Counted from the stretch's first letter, positions 51,101-60,000 are shown. The stretch is DNA of 60,000 bases from Symsagittifera roscoffensis (GCF_963678635.1 NC_087071.1:28369325-28429324), one strand, 5' to 3'. Notes: generated from the letters alone by a model not told the origin. Program-made: numbers and translations.

Positions 51101-54100
51101 AAGTAGCACCTTTATTTGCGACTTAGATTGGAAAAAAAAGAAAGTTCGTACTTACACTTTGCTACGCAAGGTGCCAACAACATGCCAACACTGCTAGTTA
51201 TCAGAAACATAGTCCATATTCCATATCATAAAAAAAGAAAAACAAACAATTTTAGCTTTTTTTAAACTATAAATTCAAAACTGAGAATAAATAACATATC
51301 CAGCAGACTTCAAGAGTCAATAATTTGCAAGTAAACGGAAAAAAATAAGCTTAATTTTTGAAAAATCTCACTTGCGAATTTCAAAAAAAATAGATGGCCT
51401 TTGAAAGCTATACCAAAAGCTAATATTGAAAGCTATACCAAAAGCTAAAATTAATAAGCATCGAAAAACAAAAACCAAACACGAGATTAAAATCATCGAC
51501 AAATTTGAATAGTATAATCCAGGCAGACATGAATGCACGATTGGAAAGTTCAACGTTTATTCTAACCCAAGCGTATAAAAATTTTTTAGAGCTTTGACAA
51601 CAACGCTTCAAGAATCGCACTTCGCAACTGAATGCAACTACAAATGAGTGAATTCAAGATCTACACACAATTAAACTTCGCAAAAATACATGACACAGAG
51701 TACCTCGAAATATGCATATCCGTCTTCTATCTGCCTATATCACGGGCAAAATAAACAATCAGACCACTTATAGGGCCAAAATTCAAAGATCATCACATAA
51801 CATAAGTCCCATCAAGTGACTTCTCATCAGAACGCTTTTCTAGAGACAGTATAAGAAAGATACTTTCGTTGAGTCTGCGTTCCGTTGTAATGATAACTTA
51901 AGCACCTATAAACTTAACACGTCATAAATCTTACAATTCCGATTATTCTACAAGCGAGGACTACAAATCTTGCCGCATTTACAGTTGAAAACAGAATGCA
52001 AAGGAAAAGCTACCAACAAAAAAAACTTTTGGTTATAATACAATTAATATAGCTAAAAGAAAGTAGCAAGTGTCAATGAACTCGAGGAAACCTAAGAGCT
52101 CGAGGAATACGAGATTTTTTGAACAACTTCATCTTTCGAAATCGAACATGATTTTCAATTATCACAAAGCTCGTACAATTTCAAGAAACCTCTAGAATTG
52201 GCATTTTTTTTTATAAAACTACTCCAGTAAAAAAAACCGGGTATCGTTAAGAACAAACCTCTTTTAAAACATTCTCATCTTTTCGCGCCATAAGGGAGCA
52301 TAACTTATCTTTCTTTTAGCAAATTAATTGAATTTAGAATTGAATTCAACTTCAAAAAATTCAAACGGCGAAACGCAGCAAAAATCAAAATTGGTCGTGA
52401 TTACCTTGTATACAACAAGTTAGATTTTGTCCTTAAAAAAGAAGAAAAACCAACAAAAACTACCAAGTGTTATCACTACGTTCATTGACACAAACAGAAA
52501 AAAAAAACGTTAGCTGCGAAAATTTTGCTAACTCAACTAAAGATTCGGTTAGTAGATCAAAACTTGCCTCTCACACAAAATGAGTTTCGTAACTTATCAC
52601 ACTTGAACTCTTCACGACATTAATGAGCACGTATTCATTAATGCCATTTATTTTCTCATTAATAGCTCAATTGTGAAATTTCTTTGAGGTTAAATAAGTT
52701 CATTCACGCATATCGTAACAAGGACAAACCCATTTATCAACGTCCTGAAATGGGCATTAAATTGACATTCAAGTTACACCACCAAACATTGAAACGCCAC
52801 GTGACAATATCATGAAAACTTTTTACACCTCATCTTCAAATAAATCAGGATTTTCGATCTCGAAAAAATATAAAATCAATTCGTTCAAATGAAAACTCTT
52901 GAAATTTGAGTATTGGCAAAGTTACCCCTACCCCGTAAATTGGGCAGAAAGTTTAAACATTACTACTTATTTCTACTAGGTTATCAAGTATAAACTAGGC
53001 CGAAATCCATCATAATGATCGTGGCGGATCCGGTAGGAAAAAACAATACGGTGAAAAGAATATTAACGTTTTTGATAACTCATACCTAAATTATTGTATA
53101 ATAAATGTCATACCTAAATATTGTCATACCTAAATAATACCATATATTCAAGGAATAAAACTGTCATATGCATTCAAAAATTAGTGCCCACAAAAATAGT
53201 AATTTAATCTCGCCACTCACAATCGGAAGTTTCTGTGTCGTCTCATTGTACACTTTAAAAGCAGCAGTGCTATCTCTCGAGTCTGATTCTGCAAACAAAG
53301 GAGCCCATTCTAACACGTCCACTTTGAAGGAGTCTTGGCGCTGGGATCTCCAGGAGAACACTTGTCGCGACACTTCGTATTGCAAGTCGATCGGGGCTTC
53401 GGGCGCCTCTGAAATCATAAAACAATTCTACTTCTCTTCTTTAAATGAAGACGTTTTCAATTTTGACTCGTACCAATGCAAAAAAACACTATACAAGGAA
53501 GTAGATCTGAAAGTTTATGATGGCAGAAAAATAAACATTATCTCGAGCCCTAAATGTACGAGATTATGCTTGAACATTTATTCTTGGCCATAGACTCAAA
53601 ATATTGGGAGTAAAAAAGAGACCATTGCCTAGTAAACTAACATCAACAAGACAACACCTACGCATAAGAAGATAATTTTCGAGAGTCAGCACTGACAAAT
53701 TTCCTAATCAATCCAATCTCCAACGTCATATTACTCACTCGAATAGGGACATCCAACTACTTTCATCAGTTTTCCTAATAATTTGCTTAATAGACAAACC
53801 TCCAGTGATCAATCTGATCTCATGTGTCAAATTATCCAGTCTGCCCAGTCCAGCCATACACCTCACATGGTAGGCGTCAATCCTCGGAGGCACAAATAGC
53901 ATCACACTTTCCTTGTAACCATCTCTGTCTCTCGAATCTGTCACTCTGATGTTGTTTGAGAGTGTTGGCATCATCTGGCGTTCGTCCAGGAACCACGTGA
54001 ACACTATGTCCATCGTTTGTGCATTGTTCATTTGCTGCAAAAAATATGAAATTTTCAAAAAACAAGAAAAACCCAAAAACTCTTTGTTTGCCTAATAATT

Positions 54101-57100
54101 ATTATATCTTTACTCCTCACAAAGAAAGGAACCTTTTTGAAACAAGTTTCTCCAATACATGGGCATACTTTCAAAGACAATCAAGTGTTTCATATTAAAT
54201 TTTCCAAATGAAAAACATGAAAAAACTGAATCCTGTTTTCCTGCAAAAAAAAAACTAAATCTACTCCTTGTCGCACTCAAACATGCTAAAAACAACAATT
54301 ACCGGGCCAAATAACCTTGATTATTCGGATTCACTTTCCATTGTACAAATTTTTCACTATTACAAGCTTAAAAATATTGATTAACGCGGTCTATTTGGAA
54401 TTATGGAGCTATTGTTTTTACTCATGCTAAAAAATTGAATTATTAAACACTAGCAAAGAAATTTTCGACGCTGTTTAAGACTTAAAGTTAAAGTTTTTTC
54501 TATGAACAGAAAACTTTGATTTTAAACGCGATGCTAGCCCACGCCAATTCAATAACTTTAGGACTAACTAGTTGATCGTGAGATTATTGCAATTCTTAAC
54601 TTGTGCAATATCATTATACCAAGACGGGCTCAACTCCATCATATTCTTTTGAAAGAAAATCATTTTCAACACAGGTTAAGATATAAATAATACAACTTTG
54701 AACCCGTAGGGAAAATATGGCGACACATTAGAGACATGTAGCATAGTGGTACACCGTTCAAATTGAAAACTTCGAAAGCTCTCATTTGATCTCTGCCTTC
54801 AGGTGTAACGCAGTCTGACCAATTTCGGCTGCAATAGTGGTGGCACGTGAAAACGGCCTTGAGTTGCGAAAACTTCGCTAAACATATAACTCAAATCTGG
54901 AAATAATACAAATGGACTATACTTAGACAGGCCTGAATGCCCACTAGTGGCTCTTCGGCGATTCGCAGTAACTCTTAATAACTATTAGCTTACCTCAATT
55001 CAATTTCGAATGATCATTTCAGCGCTCTGAAATTGTATTGACTCGGGAGCTCAAATACGCTTACGCGTTGCGGGTCATAGTTAAGTGCATAAAATTAAGC
55101 ATTATTTAGTCCTATAAATGGACTAATTATCAGCTTTCAAACTTCCGAAACTTCATGAAATGCAACCGCAGTTTAACTTTCGGTATTTGAGCTCAGGTGA
55201 TCGATATTCTCCATACTCCTCGAAAAAAATATATTTTTTCGATTTTCGATTACCTTGCGAGGGAAATTGCCATAAAACGTTCGACTTGCGTTGGAAACAA
55301 GTGGACTGTCCTTACAACTCACAAACTCGGTTATGAAATGACGATGATTTAAAAAAAACACCACAATTCACCGACATCAAAATGCGCGAGGTCCTCTAAA
55401 AAGTGAGTCGTCACATTACACTGCGCTTCGCTAATGTAAAAGAATGTAAATTCATGCTGATGGGAAGGAAACATCTATCAGCTTGCAACTTACCTCTCGT
55501 TTTCCTTTTTGCTTGAAACCAGCATGTTTTTTCATTACTTCGACAAAAGTATGGTTAAAAAATTGAAAAAAAAAAACAATAATAATAATCTTGATAAAAA
55601 TCTTCTTTTCCTCTCCAGGATAACCAACTCGATGAGCAGTACTGCTCTTTAGGATTTTCCTCCAGGCGTATAATTTAGCTTTTACTTTATGCATGTAGCT
55701 GGTAAATCATTCAAATTCAAATTCATCCTTTACAAAACAATCATTTTAAATTCAGTCTTTTTTCCAAGTAAACTTACCAAATTTCATGAAAATTGCATTT
55801 GGCTCTTTCTTACAAGCAACGTATTCCAGAAACTTGAATCTAGACCAAGATAACTATGTCGCGTCTTAATCTGCCCCAGTTGAATACTTTGGGCACGTAC
55901 TTCGTGCTTCGGGTATTAATAACGTTTATTTATCTTCTTCTACTGTTTTAGTTTCGACTTCAATTCAAACCTACTTATTCAAACAACCGTCAAAATCCTA
56001 ACTGCTGATACTAGATAGACCCCGCCCATGTTATGGACCCTATTTAAGCAACCGTGATCAGATTTTCAGACTGATTCATACTGAATTAGTGACTCATTGT
56101 ACAGCAGATAAGTTTCAGTGGAAAATAAGAATGCGGGCATTCAGTTGTAACAAGACTGCTCGTTTCAGGGCAACGCCCTGAATATTCCGAATGTCCATAA
56201 ACTGGTCTCGAATAGTTTTTGGTTAATGAAATATTGACAAACTATTAATTTTATGCTGAATATTAAGAACCGTGTATGTGAATTAAAAAGACCAATTAGC
56301 CTGCCTCAATTGAATTTGGAACGCTTTTGGGGTGCGGGATAATTCGCCACGCGTAAATAATGCGCGTTAAATTTTCCGCATCAAAGTATCACAGCGCTCT
56401 TATAGTCACGTTAGTCTATTATTGCGCGTTTCACAGCTATCTTTGAGCCAGAATAACCTAGTGGTAGGCGCACCCCTTCTAGGACCATGAAGATCCCTGG
56501 ATCAATCCACCGAAGAAAATTTTTCTGAGAATTGGTCTGAATAAAAAACAGCCAACAGACAGTCGGAAAAGAGAAATCAACGCAAGTAAGCAGAAAAAAA
56601 ACTGACTTTGTTGAAAAAATTCAACTTTCGAATTTCTAGAACAATTTATCATTGGCGCTTTTTTGATAACATTAACTTAACTTGAAATACTAGATCAATA
56701 GGTACAGTTTTTATTCCGCTGCAAATTTAAAAATGAAATTCCATTTTCGGAACTGGAAATTGTTCACGTTTTTTGCGGCATTTCGACGTTCGTATTTGGA
56801 GAATGCTATTTACGTAGCTTTCAGCAGATGAATTTCATTTGAAATCAAAAAGTGCATATATACCTAAAAAAATTCATAAATGCATTAATATTAATGAATA
56901 CATATCTGTAGTTATTAGAGCATTTTAAGACTTTTTACTGAAATAAAAAACGTTGAGTAGAATTAAGGCAAACATCGCCAAAATACTAAACTGTATAGTC
57001 ACGTTTTGGCTGTGACACTAAAAGTGTAAAATAATATTTTTCAACTTTCGAAAAAAAGAAATCAAGTTAAAGCTCTTTGAACTTCAAATACTGCTTATGA

Positions 57101-58954
57101 CCATCACTTTCTTGCAAAATTATCCCATATAGAGAAAACTGGATCAATAAATTAAACTTTTAATCCGCTGGGAAATCTGAAAATTAAAATTCACTTTCGA
57201 TACTAAAAGTCGTTCACGTTTTTCGTGACATTTACACTTTTGATGTTCGATAGTGGAGTTTGCTTTCCTTTTAACAAAAGCAATGAACTGAACTTAGAAA
57301 AAAATTTAGGTCAAATCAAATTTGAGCAAGTTTTAAGACTTTTTCCTGAAAAAAAAATAATCTAGACCTAGTTAAGTGAAAATTACTTCGTTCTTTTCCA
57401 CTCAAAATTAACCATCTTTAGGACAATTGCCTGTGATAAGTTCGTCCAGGGTTCGGAAAAAATAATGACACAACCTATGGCACATATTAACACCACTGTC
57501 ACACTGTCAGTCTATTTCTTTTCAATTGCATAAGCATTCAAATTTCAAGAAAACTATTATATAGAGATTTGCAAAAAGTTCGGACAGGCAGAATAAGAGC
57601 AATTGTGACAGAGCTTTGCAATTGTGACAGAACTTTTTTGTAGACAACCTTGAGACACATATTCGGTCTGAAAAAAACTACCAAAATAGGTCAGTACTCT
57701 TTTATTTAACTTTGTCTGCCAAACCTTTTGCTACTAATTACAAACTTCTACATAGGATAACAAAAAACAGAATGACCATTTGCTATCGGTATCATCTTAC
57801 TTTTGCAGCGCATGTGACATTGACAGGTTTGTTGACCACTGAGAAGACTTCTGTGCTTAGATGGGGTCTCATCACTAGAGGCTGATGTGCTGTTAGAGTG
57901 TAGAGATGTGTGAGAGGGATTCCCTCACTGAGACTGTTTTGTGCTTCCACTTTGAACACTGCAGATCCTGTCACTTTCCTAGAAAAAGTAACATGAGTAG
58001 CCAATTGTTCAAAGATTGCCAAGGAGTGCTAAGAATTTTGAATGGTTAACTATAAAAAAATTCAAATAAATCAAGCAAAAAATTTATATCGTGCACTTAC
58101 TTGAAAAATTATACAATAAATTTGTTTTTACGATTTTAAATCTTTCAAATTATACTCCGTTAGCAAACTAAGTTGTATTCCTAGCATTGAATAGGTCATA
58201 GGTTGAAATCAACACCAGGAAGCTCCCAGTACAAGCAAGATGAAAAAATTACAAATTAATTTTACTTGACAAAAATCGTACTTTATAATGAGTGAGAAAT
58301 AGAGATCGTTCGACTTTCTCATCTCATATTCATCCCCCTGATAGACTCTCTGTCCATTTTTGTACCACTTCACAGTCGGCACTGGGGATCCGAAGATGGT
58401 GAATTTGATCTCGAAGTCCCTAGTTCCCACTAGTACACTGCAACCGTCTTCTGGGTCTATGATTTCAGGCACTCGGGCTGAAAGGGCACATTAACGAGTT
58501 AGGTTAAAAAATAGCTGCATCAAAAAATTAAATAAAAAAGCTGCTGCATGAAAAATTTATTCTCGTTGCTATTCTCGAAATTTTTTGTTTTCTTGAAAAG
58601 GGAACCTATGGATTATCAGTCTCATGATACTTGCAACCTTGACAAAAGCAGAACTAATTACAATATAAAGTACTATTTATTGAACAAAACCTTTCACATT
58701 TGTGCTAGCCACTAATAAATTGTCCCTGGCAGATTCTGAAATTTGCTGTTACAACTTGCAATCGAATACACACAAAGTCTAGACATTGTAAATATCACCG
58801 ACTGCTATTTTTACTCACACAATACAGATAGAATGATCTCTCTTCTGGCGTCAAATGGAAGCACTCGGAAGTCATTGAACAGCACCTCCCCCATCTGACT
58901 TTCTTGCGACAACCCTTGTTTCTCCAACACTTCATTCTTAGACATCTCTTCCGC
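29841..58954 (-). CDS. L1CAM-like: Gene C: L1CAM/Neuroglian-family adhesion molecule, 5' incomplete
   Basis: Sixteen exons, given in separate entries, all with GT-AG borders and consistent phases, total 2826 nt: 941 codons plus stop, without interruption. From the N side: end of an Ig domain, two Ig domains, five FN3 domains, one transmembrane helix and a cytoplasmic tail of about 110 residues. L1-family proteins have six Ig and five FN3 domains, so about four Ig domains should lie beyond the right edge. After the helix, Y-R-V-R-E-Q-E resembles the family's Y-x-V-K-E-K-E start, and E-D-G-S-F-L-E-A-Y-G aligns with the ankyrin-binding E-D-G-S-F-I-G-Q-Y. These proteins mediate neuronal adhesion and axon guidance; that role is inferred by homology. 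Other Ig/FN3 receptors are less likely because of the tail. Confidence 0.85.
30564..30701 (-). CDS. Gene C exon: transmembrane segment
   Basis: 138 nt, CTTTCCAG acceptor, AGAG|GTGAGG donor. A helix of about 23 residues (V-P-L-F-F-A-F-L-A-L-I-L-L-M-V-V...) is followed by Y-W-R-K-N-R. Reading past the donor would end in a false stop 5 codons later; splicing restores the L1-like tail. Confidence 0.88.
31789..31884. repeat. 96-bp near-perfect palindrome
   Basis: Arms of 46 bp around a 4-base loop (31835-31838), with the inner 22 bp per arm (…TTGCTCTTACGGT) matching except for one position. It is an isolated hairpin, MITE-like. Confidence 0.9.
32373..32868 (-). repeat. About 540-bp repeat, degraded inverse copy
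   Basis: It starts GTTCCGACTTTCGA (family 3' end, inverted) and ends CGAGCAGTCTTGTTA (family 5' end, inverted). The interior is strongly diverged. Confidence 0.75.
33441..33459. repeat. Poly-C tract
   Basis: About 13 C, then T, then five C. Similar C runs occur near 48311-48325 and 49789-49799, all in gene C introns. Confidence 0.8.
34283..34594 (+). repeat. About 540-bp repeat, 5'-truncated copy
   Basis: From GCATGCCTCAATTC to the family end AATCGGAAC. Its interior variant is shared with 32373-32868 and 56148-56400, so there are at least two subfamilies. Confidence 0.75.
34637..34967 (-). mobile_element. tRNA-Lys-derived SINE
   Basis: The minus strand at about 34820-34743 reads as a tRNA-like head: A-box GTGGCTTAGTGGGTAGTG, anticodon loop CTCTTAA (CTT, Lys) and B-box GGTTCGAATC. 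A body of about 250 bp follows, with gaagcttcgcttcg-type text. Copies are at 26270 and 50552, with fragments elsewhere. Confidence 0.85.
34971..35507 (+). repeat. About 540-bp hairpin-ended repeat, copy 3
   Basis: Full-length, starting TAACAAGACTGCTCGTATCA and ending GAAAGTCGGAACAA. It abuts the SINE at 34637-34967 directly. It has both subterminal hairpins and no ORF. Confidence 0.9.
35522..35540 (-). other. G-quadruplex-capable tract
   Basis: The minus strand has four runs of three to five G separated by single A. It lies in a gene C intron, so the coding-strand RNA would carry it. Confidence 0.5.
36520..36682. repeat. Inverted-repeat element (MITE-like)
   Basis: Left arm 36520-36549 (gggcctttcatattatatag) and right arm 36646-36682 (ttggactatataacaggaaa) are imperfect reverse complements. 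It abuts the next inverted-repeat element. Confidence 0.55.
36680..36860. repeat. MITE-like element with about 25-bp inverted ends
   Basis: TTCTGTAATACCGCCCAAAA at 36687-36706 pairs with 36834-36853 at 19 of 20 positions, and GGGT/ACCC extends the match. The interior is about 127 bp without an ORF. Confidence 0.75.
37905..38108 (-). CDS. Gene C exon: FN3 domain 5, second half
   Basis: 204 nt, phase 1 in and out, TTTCCAG acceptor, GTAAGT donor. An Asn/Ser-rich loop (S-D-S-N-S-N-N-H-N-T-N-N) precedes A-A-S-Y-D-I-H-L-V-A-R-N-E-N-G, the F strand. Confidence 0.87.
38109..40368. repeat. Gene C intron made largely of tandem copies of a 545-577-bp repeat (R2)
   Basis: Anchors of the form atggcctcaaggctctttga occur at about 38566, 39110 and 39687, with a shortened copy from 38272. 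Each unit carries ttccgctggaaaatct and tcgtttttcgtggcctttac-like text. There is no coding sequence. A 93-bp hairpin sits at 40161-40253. Confidence 0.85.
40161..40253. repeat. 93-bp hairpin with 26-bp arms
   Basis: gcgtctttgggccatataac at the left and its near-exact complement at 40228-40253. The core ctatataacaggaaa is also in the element at 36646, so the two are related. Confidence 0.85.
40369..40494 (-). CDS. Gene C exon: FN3 domain 5, first half
   Basis: 126 nt, TTTTTCAG acceptor, GTAAC donor. P-R-P-P-E-V-D-C, F-N-L-T-V-S-W-N-F and Y-I-K-Y-R-Y are A, B and C strands. It is more GC-rich than its surroundings. Confidence 0.85.
40829..41101 (-). CDS. Gene C exon: FN3 domain 4
   Basis: 273 nt, phase 1 in and out, TTTCACAG acceptor, GTGAGT donor. 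It encodes H-A-F-W-L-P-P ... F-E-R-Y-E-T-R-L ... H-T-F-E-F-V-V-A-T-K-N, nearly a whole domain in one exon. Confidence 0.85.
41495..41644 (-). CDS. Gene C exon: end of FN3 domain 3, start of domain 4
   Basis: 150 nt, TTGCAG acceptor, GTGAG donor. L-L-P-Y-T-D-Y-E-V-V-L-S-V-L-N is a clear FN3 F strand (L-P-Y-T-x-Y), then a linker enters the next domain. Confidence 0.85.
41970..42036 (-). pseudogene. tRNA-Ser-like pseudogene or SINE head
   Basis: An acceptor stem (GTGGTCG/TGATCAC with wobbles), D arm GCC...GGC, loop CTTGAAC (TGA) and TTCGAAT T loop can be drawn. The anticodon and T stems overlap and the long variable arm of tRNA-Ser is missing, so it is not a working gene. Confidence 0.5.
42078..42293 (-). 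CDS. Gene C exon: FN3 domain 3, first part
   Basis: 216 nt, phase 1 in and out, CTTTTAG acceptor, GTTTGT donor. It includes R-Q-I-S-V-K-F-K-A and F-L-G-Y-K-L-E-I-F; the usual first Trp is Phe here. Confidence 0.82.
42418..42625. repeat. Retroposon-tail-like segment ending in a TTTC microsatellite
   Basis: An AATA run, then about 120 bp of higher-complexity text (gccctcgtctatcctctcct-like), then agaaataaattc and (TTTC)n. This resembles the 3' end of a retroposed element; the family is unknown. Confidence 0.35.
43153..43283 (-). CDS. Gene C exon: FN3 domain 2, end
   Basis: 131 nt, phase 2 in and 1 out, GTCTTAG acceptor, GTATA donor. P-P-Y-T-Q-H-R-A-E-A-W-F-A-N-Q-Q-G is the F strand region. 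Confidence 0.78.
44021..44130 (-). CDS. Gene C exon: FN3 domain 2, middle
   Basis: 110 nt, phase 0 in and 2 out, ATTTCAG acceptor, GTGAGT donor. It contains Y-N-S-Y-S-S-V-G-C-C-I-K-L-V; three cysteines are unusual for FN3. Confidence 0.75.
44445..44525 (-). repeat. Dispersed repeat, inverse partner of 18650-18725
   Basis: Contains gagctgtacagctcatcacg and ctgcttaagaactacatg, the reverse complement of text in gene B intron 3. Confidence 0.7.
45060..45490 (+). repeat. Dispersed repeat R3, copy 2
   Basis: Diverged match to 25190-25690 in the same orientation, inside a gene C intron. Confidence 0.6.
45540..46030 (+). repeat. R2 repeat, single copy
   Basis: Contains cattaaagctctttgaattt, ttccgctgggaaatttga and a diverged remainder of the R2 unit. 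A further fragment lies at about 46270-46470. Same orientation as the 38-40 kb array. Confidence 0.7.
46076..46152 (-). CDS. Gene C exon: FN3 domain 2, start
   Basis: 77 nt, CTTGTAG acceptor, GTAAGT donor. It encodes V-P-T-K-M ... K-I-F-V-S-W-A with the first core Trp. Confidence 0.78.
46664..46823 (-). CDS. Gene C exon: FN3 domain 1, second half
   Basis: 160 nt, phase 0 in and 1 out, GTAGG donor. P-G-V-N-Y-A-F-K-V-K-T-V-N-N-Y-G is a typical FN3 F strand with its core Tyr. The preceding intron is about 6.4 kb. Confidence 0.82.
46824..53220. other. Gene C intron inside FN3 domain 1 (6.4 kb)
   Basis: AT-rich, with poly-C runs near 48311 and 49789 and a SINE copy at 50552. A possible worn R2 copy lies near 52040-52430. 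I see no exon or independent gene. Confidence 0.5.
50552..51170 (-). mobile_element. tRNA-derived SINE copy with longer body
   Basis: tRNA-like head at about 50740-50672 on the minus strand (ccgtggctgagtagtta; gattcgaatccgg) and the family body. The anticodon arm is degraded. The distance to the tail-like cgtacttacactttgctacg suggests an insertion within it. Confidence 0.65.
53221..53408 (-). CDS. Gene C exon: FN3 domain 1, first half
   Basis: 188 nt, TTTCAG acceptor, GTGAGT donor. E-A-P-E-A-P-I-D-L-Q starts the domain, and V-F-S-W-R-S carries its first core Trp. Confidence 0.82.
53800..54034 (-). CDS. Gene C exon: body of the last Ig domain
   Basis: 235 nt, phase 0 in and 1 out, TTTTTTGCAG acceptor, GTTTGT donor. 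It carries the core Trp (V-F-T-W-F-L) and the second cysteine (Y-H-V-R-C-M-A-G), completing a canonical Ig fold. Confidence 0.82.
56148..56400 (+). repeat. About 540-bp repeat, 5' part only
   Basis: Starts TAACAAGACTGCTCGTTTCA with the CAGGGC...GCCCTG hairpin and runs into the diverged interior variant (gcctcaattgaatttggaac). The 3' half is missing. Confidence 0.7.
56453..56510 (+). repeat. Weak tRNA-like segment (possible SINE head)
   Basis: taacctagtggtaggcgc resembles an A box and cctggatcaatcc a degraded B box about 27 bases later. No full cloverleaf can be drawn. Confidence 0.3.
56600..57400 (+). repeat. R2 repeat, two copies in tandem
   Basis: One copy starts near 56620 (tagaacaatttatcattggc) and another near 57060 (gttaaagctctttgaacttc). 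Both include the ttccgctg / atccgctgggaaatctga core and gttcacgttttt. Confidence 0.75.
57801..57978 (-). CDS. Gene C exon: end of one Ig domain, start of the last Ig domain
   Basis: 178 nt, phase 2 in and 0 out. A-V-F-K-V-E-A-Q-N is an F strand without its cysteine. After a linker, K-P-V-N-V-T-C-A-A-K is the B strand of the last Ig domain. Confidence 0.8.
58282..58477 (-). CDS. Gene C exon: Ig domain (penultimate), N-terminal part
   Basis: 196 nt, phase 1 in and 2 out, CTTTCAG acceptor, GTACGA donor. It encodes the I-set core G-S-P-V-P-T-V-K-W-Y-K-N-G. The B-strand cysteine expected before it is absent (F-E-I-K-F-T-I-F). Confidence 0.8.
58819..58954 (-). CDS. Gene C exon: end of an Ig domain (first visible)
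   Basis: 136 nt, TTTCAG acceptor, GTGAGT donor, phase 1 out. It encodes G-E-V-L-F-N-D-F-R-V ... E-I-I-L-S-V-L, edge strands of an Ig domain that starts beyond the window. Confidence 0.7.
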
Positions 58955-59459
58955 CTGAAACAATCAATTAATGGATAATTGAGCGAGAATAGTTCATTAG
59001 AACCAAGCCCATTAGAACCATAAATGATGCAACTTTTTTCTCAGAAATACAAAATACGCATCTGCGCGCTAATTAACTTATCTTCAACCAAAAACTGCTT
59101 TATTTCTCAGAAATATAAAAAATTGCATCTATCCACGACTCTGCTACTTTTTTTTGCTTCGTGAAAATAGTCGGCATGTTTTTCAAATTGAATTATTTAT
59201 CTCGAAAAGCGATAAAAGCAACTATTTCTTTTAATAGTCGCTTGAATCAAGAGAGAAAACAGCAGAAATTATTTATAACGCAACAGAATTTGCTCTATAT
59301 AGCAGGAAAAATTTTAGGGCCTAATTAGAACCGGAACAACTTTAAGGTCCAACTACAGCTCGGAGAAGTTTCAATGAACAGCAAAAAGTCACATAATTTT
59401 TCCAAAACAACCAATTCTGGAATTCAGTGAAAATCGAAAACATAGCGAACAAACAGTCA

Positions 59460-60000
59460 GTCAGCAAGAATATATATCCTTTAATTTCTTTGAATTTCCA
59501 AAAAAAATTTATGATTGACTTTGTTTCGATGGAAACAAACCCAAATTGAGAAAACTGAAACAATAGGTTTCTTCTACTTTCGTGGTAAGACTAAAAACAT
59601 CTACTTTTGAAACAACTAAGCCATTCACGTTTTTCTTCCCGCTATTTTTAACTTCGTTTTTGGAGAGCGTGATTGAGCGTAATTTCCCAAACAAAAAATT
59701 CAAAACTCAAATTGCAAAATTCAAATTTGAGCGAATACAGCTTTGACAAAAAAAAACGATTGAAAACAGCTTCATAATAGCAGCTTATAATATTAATTGA
59801 TCCAGAAACGGAGATGAAGAAACTTTCCCACGTAAAAACAGGTACGAGGAAAAGTTTCATTTATGTTTTAATGATACATCTCAACCACAATTCGCACTGT
59901 GATGCACACTTCTCAGACAATTATGTCAAAATTTTCAAAAATTATTTCAAAAATATATGGCTTTACAGCTTTTTGAATTTCAAGAGCATCATATGATTGA
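59460..60000 (+). repeat. R2 repeat, one worn copy and the start of another
   Basis: tttatgattgactttgtttc ... cattcacgtttttcttcccg ... caaatttgagcgaatacagc follows the R2 order. A new unit begins at about 59945 (atggctttacagctttttga) and runs off the window. No exon was found at 58955-60000. Confidence 0.65.

Larger units (their letters stand above)
54035..57800. other. Gene C intron between the halves of the last Ig domain (3.8 kb)
   Basis: Holds a partial 540-bp-family copy, a weak tRNA-like segment at 56453-56510 and two R2 copies. The rest is featureless AT-rich sequence. Confidence 0.5.

Overview
The window is nuclear DNA of an animal. It is AT-rich, has GT-AG introns of 0.1 to 7.2 kb, and contains domain architectures (EMI plus 8-cysteine EGF repeats; Ig plus fibronectin III plus transmembrane) found in metazoan cell-surface receptors. 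An L1-type adhesion molecule points to a bilaterian or close relative; I cannot name the phylum. All three genes I can support lie on the minus strand and were assembled by hand from splice sites, reading phase and homology between paralogues.

Layout, left to right. (1) Gene A, 752-8290, 3' end off the window: signal peptide, 40-residue polyglycine, EMI-like domain, about 17 to 18 EGF-like repeats of 45 residues, four or five further EGF-like modules, and one cysteine-poor juxtamembrane exon. (2) About 4.8 kb of intergenic DNA with one copy of a roughly 540-bp repeat. (3) Gene B, 13074-27050, complete: the same architecture with about 13 repeats, followed by a transmembrane segment and a short cytoplasmic tail with three YxxP motifs. 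A and B are tandem paralogues with the same exon phases, of the MEGF10/Draper/CED-1 type by architecture. (4) An AT-rich, microsatellite-rich spacer at 27.1-29.8 kb. (5) Gene C, 29841-58954, 5' end off the window: sixteen exons encoding the end of one Ig domain, two more Ig domains, five FN3 domains, a transmembrane segment and a cytoplasmic tail with a diverged version of the L1-family ankyrin-binding motif. It is an L1CAM/Neuroglian/Neurofascin relative. Its 941 codons stay in frame across all sixteen exons.

The repeat-array exon of each EGF gene carries one lesion. In gene A a TGA stands where every sister repeat has TGG (4168-4170). In gene B there is a 5-bp insertion (about 16639-16653). 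Everything else in both genes is open and correctly phased. They may be real null alleles, assembly errors in near-identical repeats, or sites corrected at the RNA level.

The rest is introns and spacers full of non-coding repeats: a tRNA-Lys-derived SINE, a roughly 540-bp hairpin-ended element (six copies), a roughly 550-bp element repeated in one orientation in gene C introns, small palindromic MITE-like elements, a 302-bp tandem duplication with a fold-back junction, and an inverted repeat pair that brackets a 48-nt exon of gene B. No CRISPR array, rRNA, functional tRNA or coding transposon was found.
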